Source: Akkermansia sp. (GTDB lineage: Bacteria > Verrucomicrobiota > Verrucomicrobiia > Verrucomicrobiales > Akkermansiaceae). From it: a stretch of 9,474 nt of DNA. The DNA is taken from positions 1-9,474 of the forward strand of contig JAIFNK010000246.1 of assembly GCA_020047775.1 (NCBI GenBank), read 5' to 3'. Numbering within the stretch: position 1 is the stretch's first letter; each line of letters begins with the position of its first letter. Made by a program: the position numbers and the translations under genes. Below the pieces are notes generated by a model, which was not told the DNA's origin, made no database searches, and was given only the letters and a program-made list of their open reading frames with translations. Positions 1 through 7,669 of this stretch are shown here, in pieces.

Positions 1-1182
1 GAAATCGACGAAAACAGCGAGGCGGAGGTCGGGCCCGACACCTTTGATTCCGAGTCCCTGTTAGTGCTCGCCCGTATGACGGGTGCCGGAGCCCCCTTGC
101 GCTGGCATTACCGGGCACTGTTCGAGGAGTTGATCGCCTTCTCCAATCACTCGATGTACGGTGGATCATTGCTGACGATTCCCGCCACGCTCTCGCGTTC
201 TGCTCCGTCAGCCATCCGATGGGTGAAAGTGGAGAATGGCGAGTGGGACAAGGGCACGAATGTCCCGGAAGCAAAGCGCGTCGTTGATTTGCTCGGTGAA
301 ATCCTCGCACGACCAAAGCCGCCGACCGTAGGCATCGTCACCTTCAACCTTTCGCAGCGTCGTGCCATTCTCGATGAGATTGATGCCCGCCGTGTAAACG
401 ACGAAAAATTCAGCGCGCTTTGGGATGTAGCAGCCAGCCGCGAGTCGCACGACGAACGCCCGTTTGTCAAAAACCTCGAAAGCGTTCAGGGCGACGAACG
501 CGAACTCATCCTCTTTTCCCTTGGCTACGCCCCAGTGGCACGCAAGCGCAAGGACGGCACCGAAGATACCTATGTGCCCGCGCGCTTCGGTCCGCTCGGG
601 CAAAAGGGCGGAGAACGCCGACTCAACGTCGCGGTCTCACGTGCCAAGTCGGAGATCGTCGTGGTATCGTCGTTCGATCCTTCGATGCTTTCGGTGGCTC
701 ATACCAAGCACGACGGTCCGCGCTTCTTCAAGGCATTCGTCGAATTCGCAAGGCATCTTGGGGAGGGCCGACGCACCCAAGCCGAAAAGATCCTCAGCCT
801 GATCAACGACCGCCGCGCATCATCCTCAGCACCTGCCAATGGTCATGCCGATGACCATCTCCCGTTGCATCACCAGATCGCCCTCGCCTTGGAAAAAGAA
901 GGCCTCACCCTGGAGACCCTAGTCGGGACAAGCGAGTTCCGTCTCCCTGTCGCTGTTGTTTCTGATGGCAACGCCCACCGCTATGCCCTCGCCATCCTCT
1001 GCGAAGACGGAACCGGATCCGTGGATGTCTATGAGGACTATGTCCATGTGCCGAACGTTCTCGCCCATCGTGGCTGGAAGCATTTGCGCGTAACTGCCCG
1101 GGAGTGGCACCGGGATCCGCAAGCGGTGATCAACAGGGTGCGCAAGGGACTGTCAGCGTCTCACGACGCTGCAGGATTCTAG
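1..1182 (+). CDS. SF1 helicase-type protein with C-terminal MTES_1575-like nuclease domain (5' truncated)
   Basis: The frame is open from the first base of the window to TAG at 1180-1182, so only the C-terminal 393 residues are visible and the true start lies upstream. The piece is typical of the large DUF4011-type superfamily 1 helicases. LRWHYRALFEELIAFSN (about residues 33-49) matches the usual L-WHYRS-HE-LIAFSN block. VQGDERELILFSLGY (162-176) fits helicase motif V and RRLNVAVSRAK (206-216) fits motif VI. The last 90 or so residues (about 289-378) resemble the MTES_1575 restriction-endonuclease-like domain, with VGTSEFRLPVAVV, a strand ending ILCEDG, and VLAHRGWKHLRVTAREWHRDP. The usual acidic residue after FRI/FRL is proline here, and the usual IECDG is ILCEDG, so nuclease activity is doubtful. 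Proteins of this family are thought to act on nucleic acid in the cytoplasm, possibly in defence or repair; that role is inference. Its stop overlaps the end of the convergent decayed gene. Confidence 0.85.
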   Translation, partial: EIDENSEAEVGPDTFDSESLLVLARMTGAGAPLRWHYRALFEELIAFSNHSMYGGSLLTIPATLSRSAPSAIRWVKVENGEWDKGTNVPEAKRVVDLLGEILARPKPPTVGIVTFNLSQRRAILDEIDARRVNDEKFSALWDVAASRESHDERPFVKNLESVQGDERELILFSLGYAPVARKRKDGTEDTYVPARFGPLGQKGGERRLNVAVSRAKSEIVVVSSFDPSMLSVAHTKHDGPRFFKAFVEFARHLGEGRRTQAEKILSLINDRRASSSAPANGHADDHLPLHHQIALALEKEGLTLETLVGTSEFRLPVAVVSDGNAHRYALAILCEDGTGSVDVYEDYVHVPNVLAHRGWKHLRVTAREWHRDPQAVINRVRKGLSASHDAAGF

Positions 1183-1850
1183 GTCGGGGCCGCTTGGGTC
1201 ATGGTTTCCCCTTCTGGTTGAGGAGCCACTCCCAAAGTCCAGGTCTTTGTAGGTGCGAGCCAGGCATCGTGCTGCGTGCTTTGGTGCTCGGTGTATTTCG
1301 GATCACCACCGGCCTTTTTCAGGGCCGCAATCATGGAACGCGAGCCTTCGACAGTCACGGTTGGTTCGCCGTCGTTGTGAAACGCCCAGATCGGCACTTT
1401 GTCGAATTTGCGAACGGAAGCGGCATCGCCACCGCCGCAGATCGGGATGGCCGCCGCAAAAAGCTTGGGCTCCATGACCAAGGCGCTCCATGTGCCATAT
1501 TTACCGCCGTTTTTGAGTTCCTTGGGCACGCGCAGCAGGAACGGGAGCTTGCCACCGAAATCGCCCTTCTCGAACGAACCTGTCCATTGCGCCGCGTATT
1601 TACCGGTGGCAGCCGCAGGCGCATTGGCCTCGGCCGCCTTGGCACGGAGGAATTCGTGATCCGCTTCAGACAAGTTGGCCAGTGGCACGGGCACTGGTTT
1701 CCCGCCACCCGTGAGCTGCAAGACGACGCTTGTTTCGTCCTGACTAATGAGCTCGGCCTCGATCTTGCGCCCGCGCACATCCGTCCATGTGCGCGCATGG
1801 GCATTGATGAAAAGACCGATGAAGATGGCGAGGAGAGCGCGGGTTTTCAT
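1179..1850 (-). pseudogene. Decayed secreted SHD1-domain alpha/beta hydrolase (internal deletion plus frameshifts)
   Basis: I start it at the ATG at 1848-1850, which begins the signal peptide MKTRALLAIFIGLFINAHA; the frame is open further upstream without a better start. Residues about 20-70 (RTWTDVRGRKIEAELISQD through LSEADHEFL) form an SHD1 domain, common in Verrucomicrobiota and Planctomycetota secreted proteins. Residues 88-117 match the start of a PHB-depolymerase-like hydrolase. The text then jumps from NGGK (114-117) to YGTWSALVMEPKLFAAAIP, which normally follows the nucleophile elbow G-x-S-x-G-G. The stretch holding the oxyanion region and catalytic serine is missing. Near the 3' end the expected RTYKDLDF reads in one alternative frame and WEWLLNQKGKP, ending in TGA at 1199-1201, reads in another. 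That implies two small indels, at about 1255-1260 and 1231-1236. The present frame runs to 1179, into the helicase stop. A full-length relative would be an esterase; this copy should be inactive. Confidence 0.8.
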
Positions 1851-1956
1851 GGAGAGCGACCAGTTTGGAACTGGTTGATTTCTTTCATGTCTAACGATAG
1901 GGGTGTGATTGAGATTAGAGCGGGAAGCTTGACAGTGGTTGCCATGCACGACCTGT

Positions 1957-2160
1957 TCATGATATTTGCAGAATATTACTTGTGGGACGTGGCCGAAGCC
2001 ACAACCACATCAACAATGAAATCGGCCACAATGCAACGGTTGCAAAAAGTCCTGCCATGAATCCATTCTTGCCGCGCTTTCTTGCATCGCGTGCCACCCA
2101 AATGATCGAAGCAACAAATCCCACCAGCGCCAGCAGGATGGTGAATGGTGGCGCTGACAC
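1957..2160 (-). CDS. Small two-helix membrane protein (PLDc_N-like)
   Basis: The product is 67 residues with two hydrophobic segments: FTILLALVGFVASIIWVA (about 6-23) and GLFATVALWPISLLMWLW (about 37-54). A basic turn, RDARKRGKNG, separates them, and the tail LRPRP is also basic. This arrangement (W-x-x-RDA-x-x-RGK, then a WP-containing helix, then RP) recurs in small uncharacterised bacterial membrane proteins resembling the phospholipase D-nuclease N-terminal segment. No catalytic residues are visible, so the function is unknown. The start used is GTG at 2158-2160. The frame stays open upstream, and FFLEPSSSIKFPAGFE just before the GTG reads like real protein, so a longer form from a non-ATG codon such as CTG at 2200-2202 is possible. 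It is divergent from the esterase gene at 2242. Confidence 0.6.
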   Translation of the reverse strand: MSAPPFTILLALVGFVASIIWVARDARKRGKNGFMAGLFATVALWPISLLMWLWLRPRPTSNILQIS

Positions 2161-2241
2161 CTCAAAGCCAGCCGGGAATTTGATGGAACTACTCGGCTCC
2201 AGAAAAAACCATCTAATGATGTTAATGGAATGACAATTGAT

Positions 2242-4131
2242 ATGAAAAAATATTCTTTAACCCTGATGCTGGTCGCCTTGACCGCATCAATCATCACAAC
2301 GCAGGTCAATGCCGCAGAGAAACTGGAGCAGGGAAAAGACCGCATTGACACCCCCGCCGTGGGCAGCGGTTTGTGTGTTCACAATCTGTTCCAGTCCAAC
2401 ATGGTGCTCCAGCGCGACAAGCCGGTCCGGGTGTGGGGTTGGGCGGATCCCGGGGAGAAGGTCACCGTCACCTTTGGCGGGAAGGCACAAACAAGCACCG
2501 CCGCCGCTGATAGGTCGTGGAAAGTGGAACTGCCGGCCCTGCCTGCCAGTTCTGAGCCGCGAACGATCGTGGTTCAGGGCAAGGACAGCAAGATCGAGCT
2601 GGAGAACATTCTCGTAGGCGACCTCTGGTTGCTCGGCGGCCAGAGTAATATGGAGTTTGAGATTCACAAAACGGAAGGCGGCCCGCTCGAAATCATCTCC
2701 GCCAACTTCAAGAACATCCGGCTCTTCAGCGTCCCTCAACAAAACGGTCCGGACATCAAGAATTCCTTCCCCCGTCAATACCAGTGGATCGGATTTTTCG
2801 GCCAACACTTCCGGCAGGGTTACTGGGATGTCTGCACGCCGGAGACGGTGGGCGAGATGTCGGGAATCGGCTATGCATTTGCGCGCCGGATTCACATGGC
2901 GACACAGATTCCCATCGGCATCGTTGACGTCTCGCGTGGCGGCACGGGGCTGGTCAGTTGGACTCCCACGGATGTGTTGAAGGCAGTCGATGCCCCGGAA
3001 GTCAAAAGCACGCTGGCCGAGTGGGAGATGAAAGTTTCCGGATTCAATCCGCAGAAGGACCTCGAAAACCGGATTAAACAATTCAACGACCGGGCAGCCC
3101 GCATGAAAGCCGAAGGGAAGCCAATTCCGGCTGACCACGTCGCACCATCCGATTTGCAACCCGGTCCGGCGATGGACATGAACCGCCCCGGCAACATGTA
3201 TGCCAGCATGCTCTCACCGCTCATCGGTTTTCCAGTCAAAGGTGCCATCTGGCATCAAGGGTATAACGAGTGCACCCAGCCGAATGGCCACAAATTGTAT
3301 GCCCGGGTTTTTCCTGAAATGATCAAGGCATGGCGTGCCGCGTTCGGTGATCCGGCCATGCCGTTCGGCATCATCACCCAGGAGACCCAGGGTGATCCGC
3401 AGACATTGGATAACTTCCTGCCTCACATGGTTGATGAGGGCAATTATGTCCGGGAGGCACACTATCAGGCGTTCCTCAACCTCCGGAAGGCCGGCGACAA
3501 GAACATCGGTTATGCCGCTTGCTTCGATTTACACCGCTCCTGGTATCACCCGCAAATCAAGATTCCGGTCGGCGAGCGCATGGCTGCTTGGGCATTGGCC
3601 ACTCAATACGGGAAGGACATCCGCTGGCTTCCGCCACAGCTCAAGGAAGTCAAAACCGGCGGCGGGAAAATGTTCCTGCAGCTCGACACCGCGACGATCC
3701 CGTTTCACGACGGTCCGATCCAGGGGTTCGCCATCGCCGGCAAGGACGGGCGGTTCCAGCCGGCCAAAGCGGAGTGGTTGGACAAAAACGCGGGCAAAGC
3801 CGGTAACCCGAATTGGGACCGCTCCATTGTCGTGCTCACCAGCACCTTGGTGCCGGAGCCGCTCCATTTCAGATATGCCTGGGCGCGGAACCCCTTGGAG
3901 AACCTCAAGTCCACCGACAACGTGGGCCTGCCATTTGACACGCAGCGCAATGACACCTGGAGCCTCGCCGACATGTATGAGATTTACACCGGCAAAAAAA
4001 CCAAAACACCCGGTGTGCTGGACCGCCCGGAAAACAAGGAACTGGTCCGGGCCTTGGAAGCCGAGGATCGGAAGCGGCAGATCGAAGATGCGAAGGCGCT
4101 GCTCAAGGCCGCTAACATCAAGGTGGAGTAA
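2242..4131 (+). CDS. Secreted sialate O-acetylesterase-like enzyme (SGNH/SASA family)
   Basis: Predicted 629-residue exported carbohydrate esterase. Family members remove O-acetyl groups from sialic acids or other glycans in the periplasm or outside the cell; the substrate here is unknown. I chose ATG 2242 over the in-frame ATG at 2230 because MKKYSLTLMLVALTAS gives a standard signal peptide. The N-terminal beta-sandwich contains LFQSNMVLQRDKPVRVWGWA and runs to the nucleophile motif GGQSNMEF, with Ser135. Further SGNH blocks are VSRGGTGLVSW, AIWHQGYNEC (Trp337 onward; many relatives have WYQGE-x-N here) and CFDLHRSWYHP, with Asp429 and His436 as likely partners, followed by VGERMAAWALA, which is typical of the family. 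The C-terminal domain and the charged tail ending NIKVE are intact and the length is normal. Together with the adjacent GH127-like fragment it suggests a former glycan-degradation locus. Confidence 0.88.
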   Translation: MKKYSLTLMLVALTASIITTQVNAAEKLEQGKDRIDTPAVGSGLCVHNLFQSNMVLQRDKPVRVWGWADPGEKVTVTFGGKAQTSTAAADRSWKVELPALPASSEPRTIVVQGKDSKIELENILVGDLWLLGGQSNMEFEIHKTEGGPLEIISANFKNIRLFSVPQQNGPDIKNSFPRQYQWIGFFGQHFRQGYWDVCTPETVGEMSGIGYAFARRIHMATQIPIGIVDVSRGGTGLVSWTPTDVLKAVDAPEVKSTLAEWEMKVSGFNPQKDLENRIKQFNDRAARMKAEGKPIPADHVAPSDLQPGPAMDMNRPGNMYASMLSPLIGFPVKGAIWHQGYNECTQPNGHKLYARVFPEMIKAWRAAFGDPAMPFGIITQETQGDPQTLDNFLPHMVDEGNYVREAHYQAFLNLRKAGDKNIGYAACFDLHRSWYHPQIKIPVGERMAAWALATQYGKDIRWLPPQLKEVKTGGGKMFLQLDTATIPFHDGPIQGFAIAGKDGRFQPAKAEWLDKNAGKAGNPNWDRSIVVLTSTLVPEPLHFRYAWARNPLENLKSTDNVGLPFDTQRNDTWSLADMYEIYTGKKTKTPGVLDRPENKELVRALEAEDRKRQIEDAKALLKAANIKVE

Positions 4132-4176
4132 CGCTGAAATCCAATGTGACGCTGACCTCCGGCGGACACCTCCGCT

Positions 4177-4839
4177 TCACTCTCCGCAGCCGAAGCCATA
4201 CGCCCCGTCCGCATCGCAAAATGTGCGGCGGTGGCCGAAGCCGCCCTTGGAGGTTTGGTTTTGCAGCAGGTGATTGTGCAGGGTGCGCTCGGCCATGGCC
4301 CGGTAGCGGGGGTTGTTAGTCACTCTGGCGAGGGCGAGGTTGAGACGGAACCAGTCAACGATGGAGCAACCCTCGTCGCGGCCGAACTTCACATGGCATT
4401 TTTCGAGAATACCGCCCGCCGTGTATTCGGCGATGCGTTCCGGGTCGTTGAAACGCGGCAGCATGGAAACATAGAAGTCACCGAGACGACGTGCGGCGGC
4501 AGCGGTGGCGTCGTCCTTGGGGAAGGCCCGCATCACCTCAACCAGACCGCACAGCAAGCGGGCGTTGCCCCACAGCGCCGGCAACATGCGGCTGCCGAGC
4601 GCGTCCTCGCCCTTTTTCGGGTGGTCGATGGGTTGTTGCCAGTCAATGACGCCCGAGGCGCAGAAATACCCGCCGGGATGCTGCTGCCGCGCCACGGCCT
4701 CCAGCAAACCCTTGAAAGCGGGATGCACGGCGAGATCGCCGCCCGAATCCATCGCCATGATTTCGACGAAGCGGGCATTCGCTCTTTCTTCGTGATTGGA
4801 ATCAAGGTACGTCTGCGAAATTCCCGCAAAGCCCGTCAA
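4177..4839 (-). pseudogene. Fragment of a GH127-like glycosidase (both ends missing)
   Basis: A 220-codon open frame matches the middle of the (alpha/alpha)6 barrel of GH127/DUF1680-type enzymes (beta-L-arabinofuranosidase-like). Typical pieces are LPALWGNARLLCGLVEVMRAF, EKCHVKFGRDEGCSIVDWF (about 146-164), MAERTLHNHLLQNQ and GGFGH (to about 203), then DADGAYGFG. The E-x-C pair Glu156-Cys158 fits the glutamate and zinc-ligand cysteine of GH127. The frame stops at TGA about four codons after GAYGFG, where the family continues to a conserved Cys-Cys motif and a C-terminal beta domain; neither is present. The N-terminal part of the barrel is also missing. The only available start is TTG at 4837-4839, which overlaps the stop of the upstream alcohol dehydrogenase. 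Full-length relatives are around 600 residues, so this is most likely a remnant. A genuinely shortened protein translated by coupling to the dehydrogenase is less likely. Confidence 0.65.
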
Positions 4840-5846
4840 TTTTTCAGCACTAACCGGTGTCTTGCCTTGCCCGCGCGCAGGTGGTCGAGCGCGGCGTTCA
4901 CGTCCTTCATCGCGAAGGTCTCGGTGACCGGGGCGATCTGGTGGCGGGCGCAGAATTCCAACATTTTCGCAACCGTGGCCGGTGAGCCGAGCGGTGAACC
5001 GGAGATGGATTTGCGTCCGCCGATCAGGGAAAACGCGGCGACGGGCACCGGTTCGAGCACGGCGCCGACGAAGTGGAGGCGACCATCCGGAGCGAGCGCG
5101 GCGATGAAGAGATCCCAGTCGAGCGCGACGTTTGCGGTGACGAGGATGAAGTCGAAGGAGCCCGCCAGTTTGCCAAGCGCCGCCTTGTCGCGGGTGCCGA
5201 CGACGTGGTGCGCACCGAGTCTCCGGGCTTCATCGGCTTTGGATTCGCTGGAGGTGAACGCGGTGACTTCGCAGCCCCATTTGTTCAAAAACTGCAATGC
5301 CAGGTGACCCAGTCCGCCGATGCCGATCACGCCGACGCGGTCGGTCGGCTTCACGCCGAAATCCGTGATCGGTGCGAAGACCGTGATGCCGCCGCAGAAC
5401 AGCGGACCGGCGCTGGCGGGATCCAACGTCGATGGCAGTTTGATCGCCCATTCCCAATCCGCGCGCACCTTGTCGGCGAATCCGCCGTGGCGGCCGACGA
5501 TGATTCCTTCCGCGCTGGAGCAAAGGTTGTGTCTGCCAGATAGACAGGGTTGGCACGCCATGCAGCTGCCGGAAAACCAGCCGAGGCCCACGCGGTCGCC
5601 GATTGCCAGGCCTTTTGCCTGGTCGCCGACTTTTTCGATGATGCCGATGACTTCATGCCCGGGAACGAGCGGATAGGTGGAGTTCCCCCAATCGTTGTCG
5701 AGCATCGAGAGATCCGAGTGGCAAATCCCGCAGGATTCGATTTTCACCTGCACTTGCTCCGGACGCATCTCGCCGGGATTGAATTCGAGTTCCGTGAGGG
5801 CCACGCCTGATTTTGTGGCTGCCCAGCCGTGAAAATTTTCAGTCAT
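4836..5846 (-). CDS. Zinc-dependent NAD(P) alcohol dehydrogenase (cinnamyl alcohol dehydrogenase/YahK type)
   Basis: Complete 336-residue cytoplasmic medium-chain dehydrogenase that should interconvert alcohols and aldehydes with NAD(P)H. Catalytic zinc ligands are visible as Cys39 in ESCGICHSDL, His64 (with Glu65) in PGHEVIG, and Cys151 in PLFCGGIT. Structural zinc cysteines are Cys95, Cys98, Cys101 and Cys109 in SCMACQPCLSGRHNLC. The Rossmann motif is GIGGLG (175-180), followed by the nucleotide-specificity strand ending AFTSSESK. Serines at that position are typical of NADPH-preferring relatives. The start is ATG 5844-5846. Its 3' end overlaps the GH127-like fragment by 4 bp. It is divergently oriented to ureE with 125 bp between them. 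The physiological substrate cannot be read from the sequence; aldehyde reduction or detoxification is the usual suggestion for this subgroup. Confidence 0.92.
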   Translation of the reverse strand: MTENFHGWAATKSGVALTELEFNPGEMRPEQVQVKIESCGICHSDLSMLDNDWGNSTYPLVPGHEVIGIIEKVGDQAKGLAIGDRVGLGWFSGSCMACQPCLSGRHNLCSSAEGIIVGRHGGFADKVRADWEWAIKLPSTLDPASAGPLFCGGITVFAPITDFGVKPTDRVGVIGIGGLGHLALQFLNKWGCEVTAFTSSESKADEARRLGAHHVVGTRDKAALGKLAGSFDFILVTANVALDWDLFIAALAPDGRLHFVGAVLEPVPVAAFSLIGGRKSISGSPLGSPATVAKMLEFCARHQIAPVTETFAMKDVNAALDHLRAGKARHRLVLKN

Positions 5847-5884
5847 CCGGAGATTATGGCGAGATTTCCGGGCCGCTCAACCAT

Positions 5885-5896
5885 GAATGCGCATTC
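5885..5896. promoter_or_regulatory. Perfect 12-bp palindrome in the divergent ADH-ureE intergenic region
   Basis: GAATGCGCATTC reads the same on both strands and lies 38 bp upstream of the dehydrogenase start and 75 bp upstream of ureE. A looser outer pair, TTCCGG (5866-5871) and CCGGAA (5900-5905), surrounds it asymmetrically. Its position would suit an operator shared by divergent promoters. No convincing -35/-10 pair is visible, so the role is a guess. Confidence 0.2.
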
Positions 5897-5971
5897 CATC
5901 CGGAATTGTTTCGGCATGACATCTGCTCATGAAGAACCGACCATGGCGCAGCTCTCATTCATCCGCGGAAA

Positions 5972-6403
5972 ATGCATCTGATTCAACGTCTGCTCGCCGA
6001 GGCCTCGACCTTGCCGCCGGAAAGGCAGGTGACTTTGTCCGCCGAGCGCCGGCAGTTTCTCAAGCGCCGCTGGCGTGGAATCGCGGCGGACGGCACCGAG
6101 TTCGGATTTGATTTGGAGACCCGCCTGACTGACGGAGCTGTTATTTTCCATCAGGCGGGAATCGACTACGTCGTCCGCCAGCTGCCGGAGGTGGTCTATG
6201 AAATCCGGCTGGAGTCTCCCGCCCAGGCCGCGCTGGTTGCTTGGAAAGTCGGCAATCTCCACCTTCCGGCGCAAATCATGGATGGCGCGATCCGCATTCT
6301 TCACGACGAGGCGATGACGCAACTTCTTGAACGGGAAGCCTGGTCCTACTCGGAACCCGAGGTTTTATTCACCCCGATGAAAGCCATGGCCCATGCTCCC
6401 TGA
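5972..6403 (+). CDS. ureE: Urease accessory protein UreE (nickel metallochaperone)
   Basis: The 143-residue product matches UreE, the cytoplasmic dimer that carries nickel to the UreG-UreF-UreD-urease assembly. The N-terminal domain (about 1-70) contains RRWRGIAADGTEFGFDLETRL, the usual R-RG-x-x-DG-x-E-x-G-x-x-L pattern. The C-terminal metal-binding domain has LVAWKVGNLHLPAQ, with His97 in the place of the conserved interface nickel histidine, and RILHDEAM with His111. The C-terminus ends MAHAP and lacks the long histidine-rich tail of some homologues, so storage of extra nickel is unlikely. ATG 5972 is the only ATG in this frame after a stop at 5930-5932. Only a weak GGA precedes it. The gene overlaps ureF by 11 bp, which suggests coupled translation as first gene of the cluster. 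Confidence 0.93.
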   Translation: MHLIQRLLAEASTLPPERQVTLSAERRQFLKRRWRGIAADGTEFGFDLETRLTDGAVIFHQAGIDYVVRQLPEVVYEIRLESPAQAALVAWKVGNLHLPAQIMDGAIRILHDEAMTQLLEREAWSYSEPEVLFTPMKAMAHAP

Positions 6404-7058
6404 TCCCTGGCTCTGGTTGTTTCAAGCCAACGACACCGCCTATCCATCGGGGGCCTACGCGCACTCGTTCGGGTTGGAGGAACTCGTCGAGACGGGCGTC
6501 GTCCAAAAACCGGCGGATCTGGAAAATTTTCTCAACACCCAGATCCTGCCCGCCCTGCTGACCTTCGAAATCCCGTTTTTCGTGCGGGCCCACGCCGCCG
6601 CGGTTGCGGGAAATCTATCCGAACTCCTGGAACTGGATGCCGAGCTCGACGCCTGGCGGATCCCGGCGGAACTGCGCGACGCGTCCCGCCGCATCGGGTC
6701 CCAGCGGCTCGATCTTCTGGCGCAGCTTGATCCGGCGGAGCTGGTGTCGCGCTACCGCGAGCTCTCCCCGCGCAGCCATCATCTGGTGGTCGCCGCACTG
6801 GAGCTTTCCGGCGTGCCGGTCGGCCAGGCCGCGCGCGCGTTTGCCTTCCAATCCATCGCCGGACTCACCGCTGCGTCGATGAAGCTGATGCGTATCGGCC
6901 AGACGTCCTGCCAGCAAATCCTCCGCCGCACGCTTGTCGCGCTCGGTGAAAAAATCGACGATTCCCTTTCCCGGCCGGTGGACGGCTGGTTCAATCCGCT
7001 CCTCGAAATCGCCTCACTCCGCCATGCCCGCGCCCACTCCCGACTCTTCATTTCCTAA
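6393..7058 (+). CDS. ureF: Urease accessory protein UreF
   Basis: The 221-residue, mostly helical product matches UreF, which binds UreD on apo-urease and recruits the UreG GTPase for nickel insertion. Diagnostic segments are LLWLFQ-like [20 protein letters not shown] near the N-terminus (the S-P-x-G-x-x-x-HS-x-GLE pattern), [10 protein letters not shown] in the middle, and [20 protein letters not shown] near residue 160. The C-terminus ends [13 protein letters not shown], a common UreF ending. Length is normal and no key segment is missing. It starts inside the end of ureE and its own end is overlapped by ureG, so the three are probably translated from one message with coupling. UreF is cytoplasmic and has no enzymatic activity of its own. 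Confidence 0.93.
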   Translation: MLPDPWLWLFQANDTAYPSGAYAHSFGLEELVETGVVQKPADLENFLNTQILPALLTFEIPFFVRAHAAAVAGNLSELLELDAELDAWRIPAELRDASRRIGSQRLDLLAQLDPAELVSRYRELSPRSHHLVVAALELSGVPVGQAARAFAFQSIAGLTAASMKLMRIGQTSCQQILRRTLVALGEKIDDSLSRPVDGWFNPLLEIASLRHARAHSRLFIS

Positions 7059-7668
7059 CGCAAGTCAACGCCCCTTCCGCCTCGGTGTCGGCGGTCCGGT
7101 CGGTTCCGGAAAAACCATGTGCGTCCTCCGCCTGAGCCAGTGGCTCAAGGACGAGATCTCGCTCGCCGTCATCACCAACGACATTTACACCCGTGAGGAC
7201 GCCGAGTTTCTCCTGCGCGAGGGAGTGCTGGCGGCTGATAGGGTCATCGGCGTGGAAACCGGCGGCTGTCCGCACACCGCGATCCGCGATGACACGAGCA
7301 TGAACATGGCGGCGGTGATCGATCTGGAGAACCGCCATCCGGATTTGAAACTCATCCTCATCGAGAGCGGTGGTGACAATCTATCCGCCACGTTTTCGCC
7401 GGAGTTGGTGGATGCGTATATCTATGTGATCGACGTCGCGGAAGGGGACAAGATCCCGCGGAAAGGCGGGCCGGCGATCCGGACGAGTGATTTGCTGTTG
7501 ATCAACAAGACCGACCTCGCGCCTTACGTCGGGGCGGATCTTGAGGTGATGGCGCGCGATGCGAAGATCCAGCGGGGGAACCGGCCGTTTCTGTTCGCGG
7601 ACTTGAAATCGGAGAAGGGGAAGGATGATCTGATCAAGTGGCTGAAACATGAGTATTTGTTTGTTTAA
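7024..7668 (+). CDS. ureG: Urease accessory GTPase UreG
   Basis: The 214-residue product is a SIMIBI-class GTPase that hydrolyses GTP to drive nickel transfer into urease. The P-loop GPVGSGKT is at 24-31. [11 protein letters not shown] follows at 53-63. The nickel-binding Cys-Pro-His is at 82-84 within [13 protein letters not shown]. The G3 motif ESGGDNL is at 114-120 and the guanine-specificity motif NKTD at 161-164. I chose ATG 7024 because no other ATG, GTG or TTG occurs in frame between it and the P-loop. An in-frame GTG-type start upstream at 6934 would add a non-conserved extension. The chosen start gives a 35-bp overlap with ureF. The N-terminus lacks the histidine-rich stretch of some UreG proteins. 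It is followed after one base by the left repeat of the transposase unit. Confidence 0.95.
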   Translation: MPAPTPDSSFPNASQRPFRLGVGGPVGSGKTMCVLRLSQWLKDEISLAVITNDIYTREDAEFLLREGVLAADRVIGVETGGCPHTAIRDDTSMNMAAVIDLENRHPDLKLILIESGGDNLSATFSPELVDAYIYVIDVAEGDKIPRKGGPAIRTSDLLLINKTDLAPYVGADLEVMARDAKIQRGNRPFLFADLKSEKGKDDLIKWLKHEYLFV

Positions 7669-7669
7669 C

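Noticed and set aside
1930..1965. TTGACA at 1930-1935 as a promoter -35 box
   Set aside because: No acceptable -10 box occurs at 16-18 bp spacing, and the next plus-strand gene starts 300 bp away.
1989..2002. GTGGC/GCCAC hairpin with CGAA loop as a terminator
   Set aside because: It lies within the coding frame of the small membrane protein, has only a 5-bp stem and no T-run.
1104..2060. 318-codon plus-strand open frame opposite the decayed SHD1 hydrolase
   Set aside because: The minus strand carries the signal peptide, SHD1 and hydrolase text. The plus frame spans three genes' worth of unrelated sequence with no coherent composition.
2287..3159. 290-codon minus-strand open frame inside the esterase
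   Set aside because: Antisense shadow of a well-supported enzyme, with no motifs.
4231..5307. 358-codon plus-strand open frame opposite the GH127-like fragment and dehydrogenase
   Set aside because: It is antisense to sequence with clear family motifs, and its translation shows no recognisable domain; GC-rich DNA gives long antisense frames.
5943..5981. 12-codon reading frame overlapping the ureE start, as a possible leader peptide
   Set aside because: No ribosome-binding site, no notable residue run and no attenuator hairpin; likely chance.
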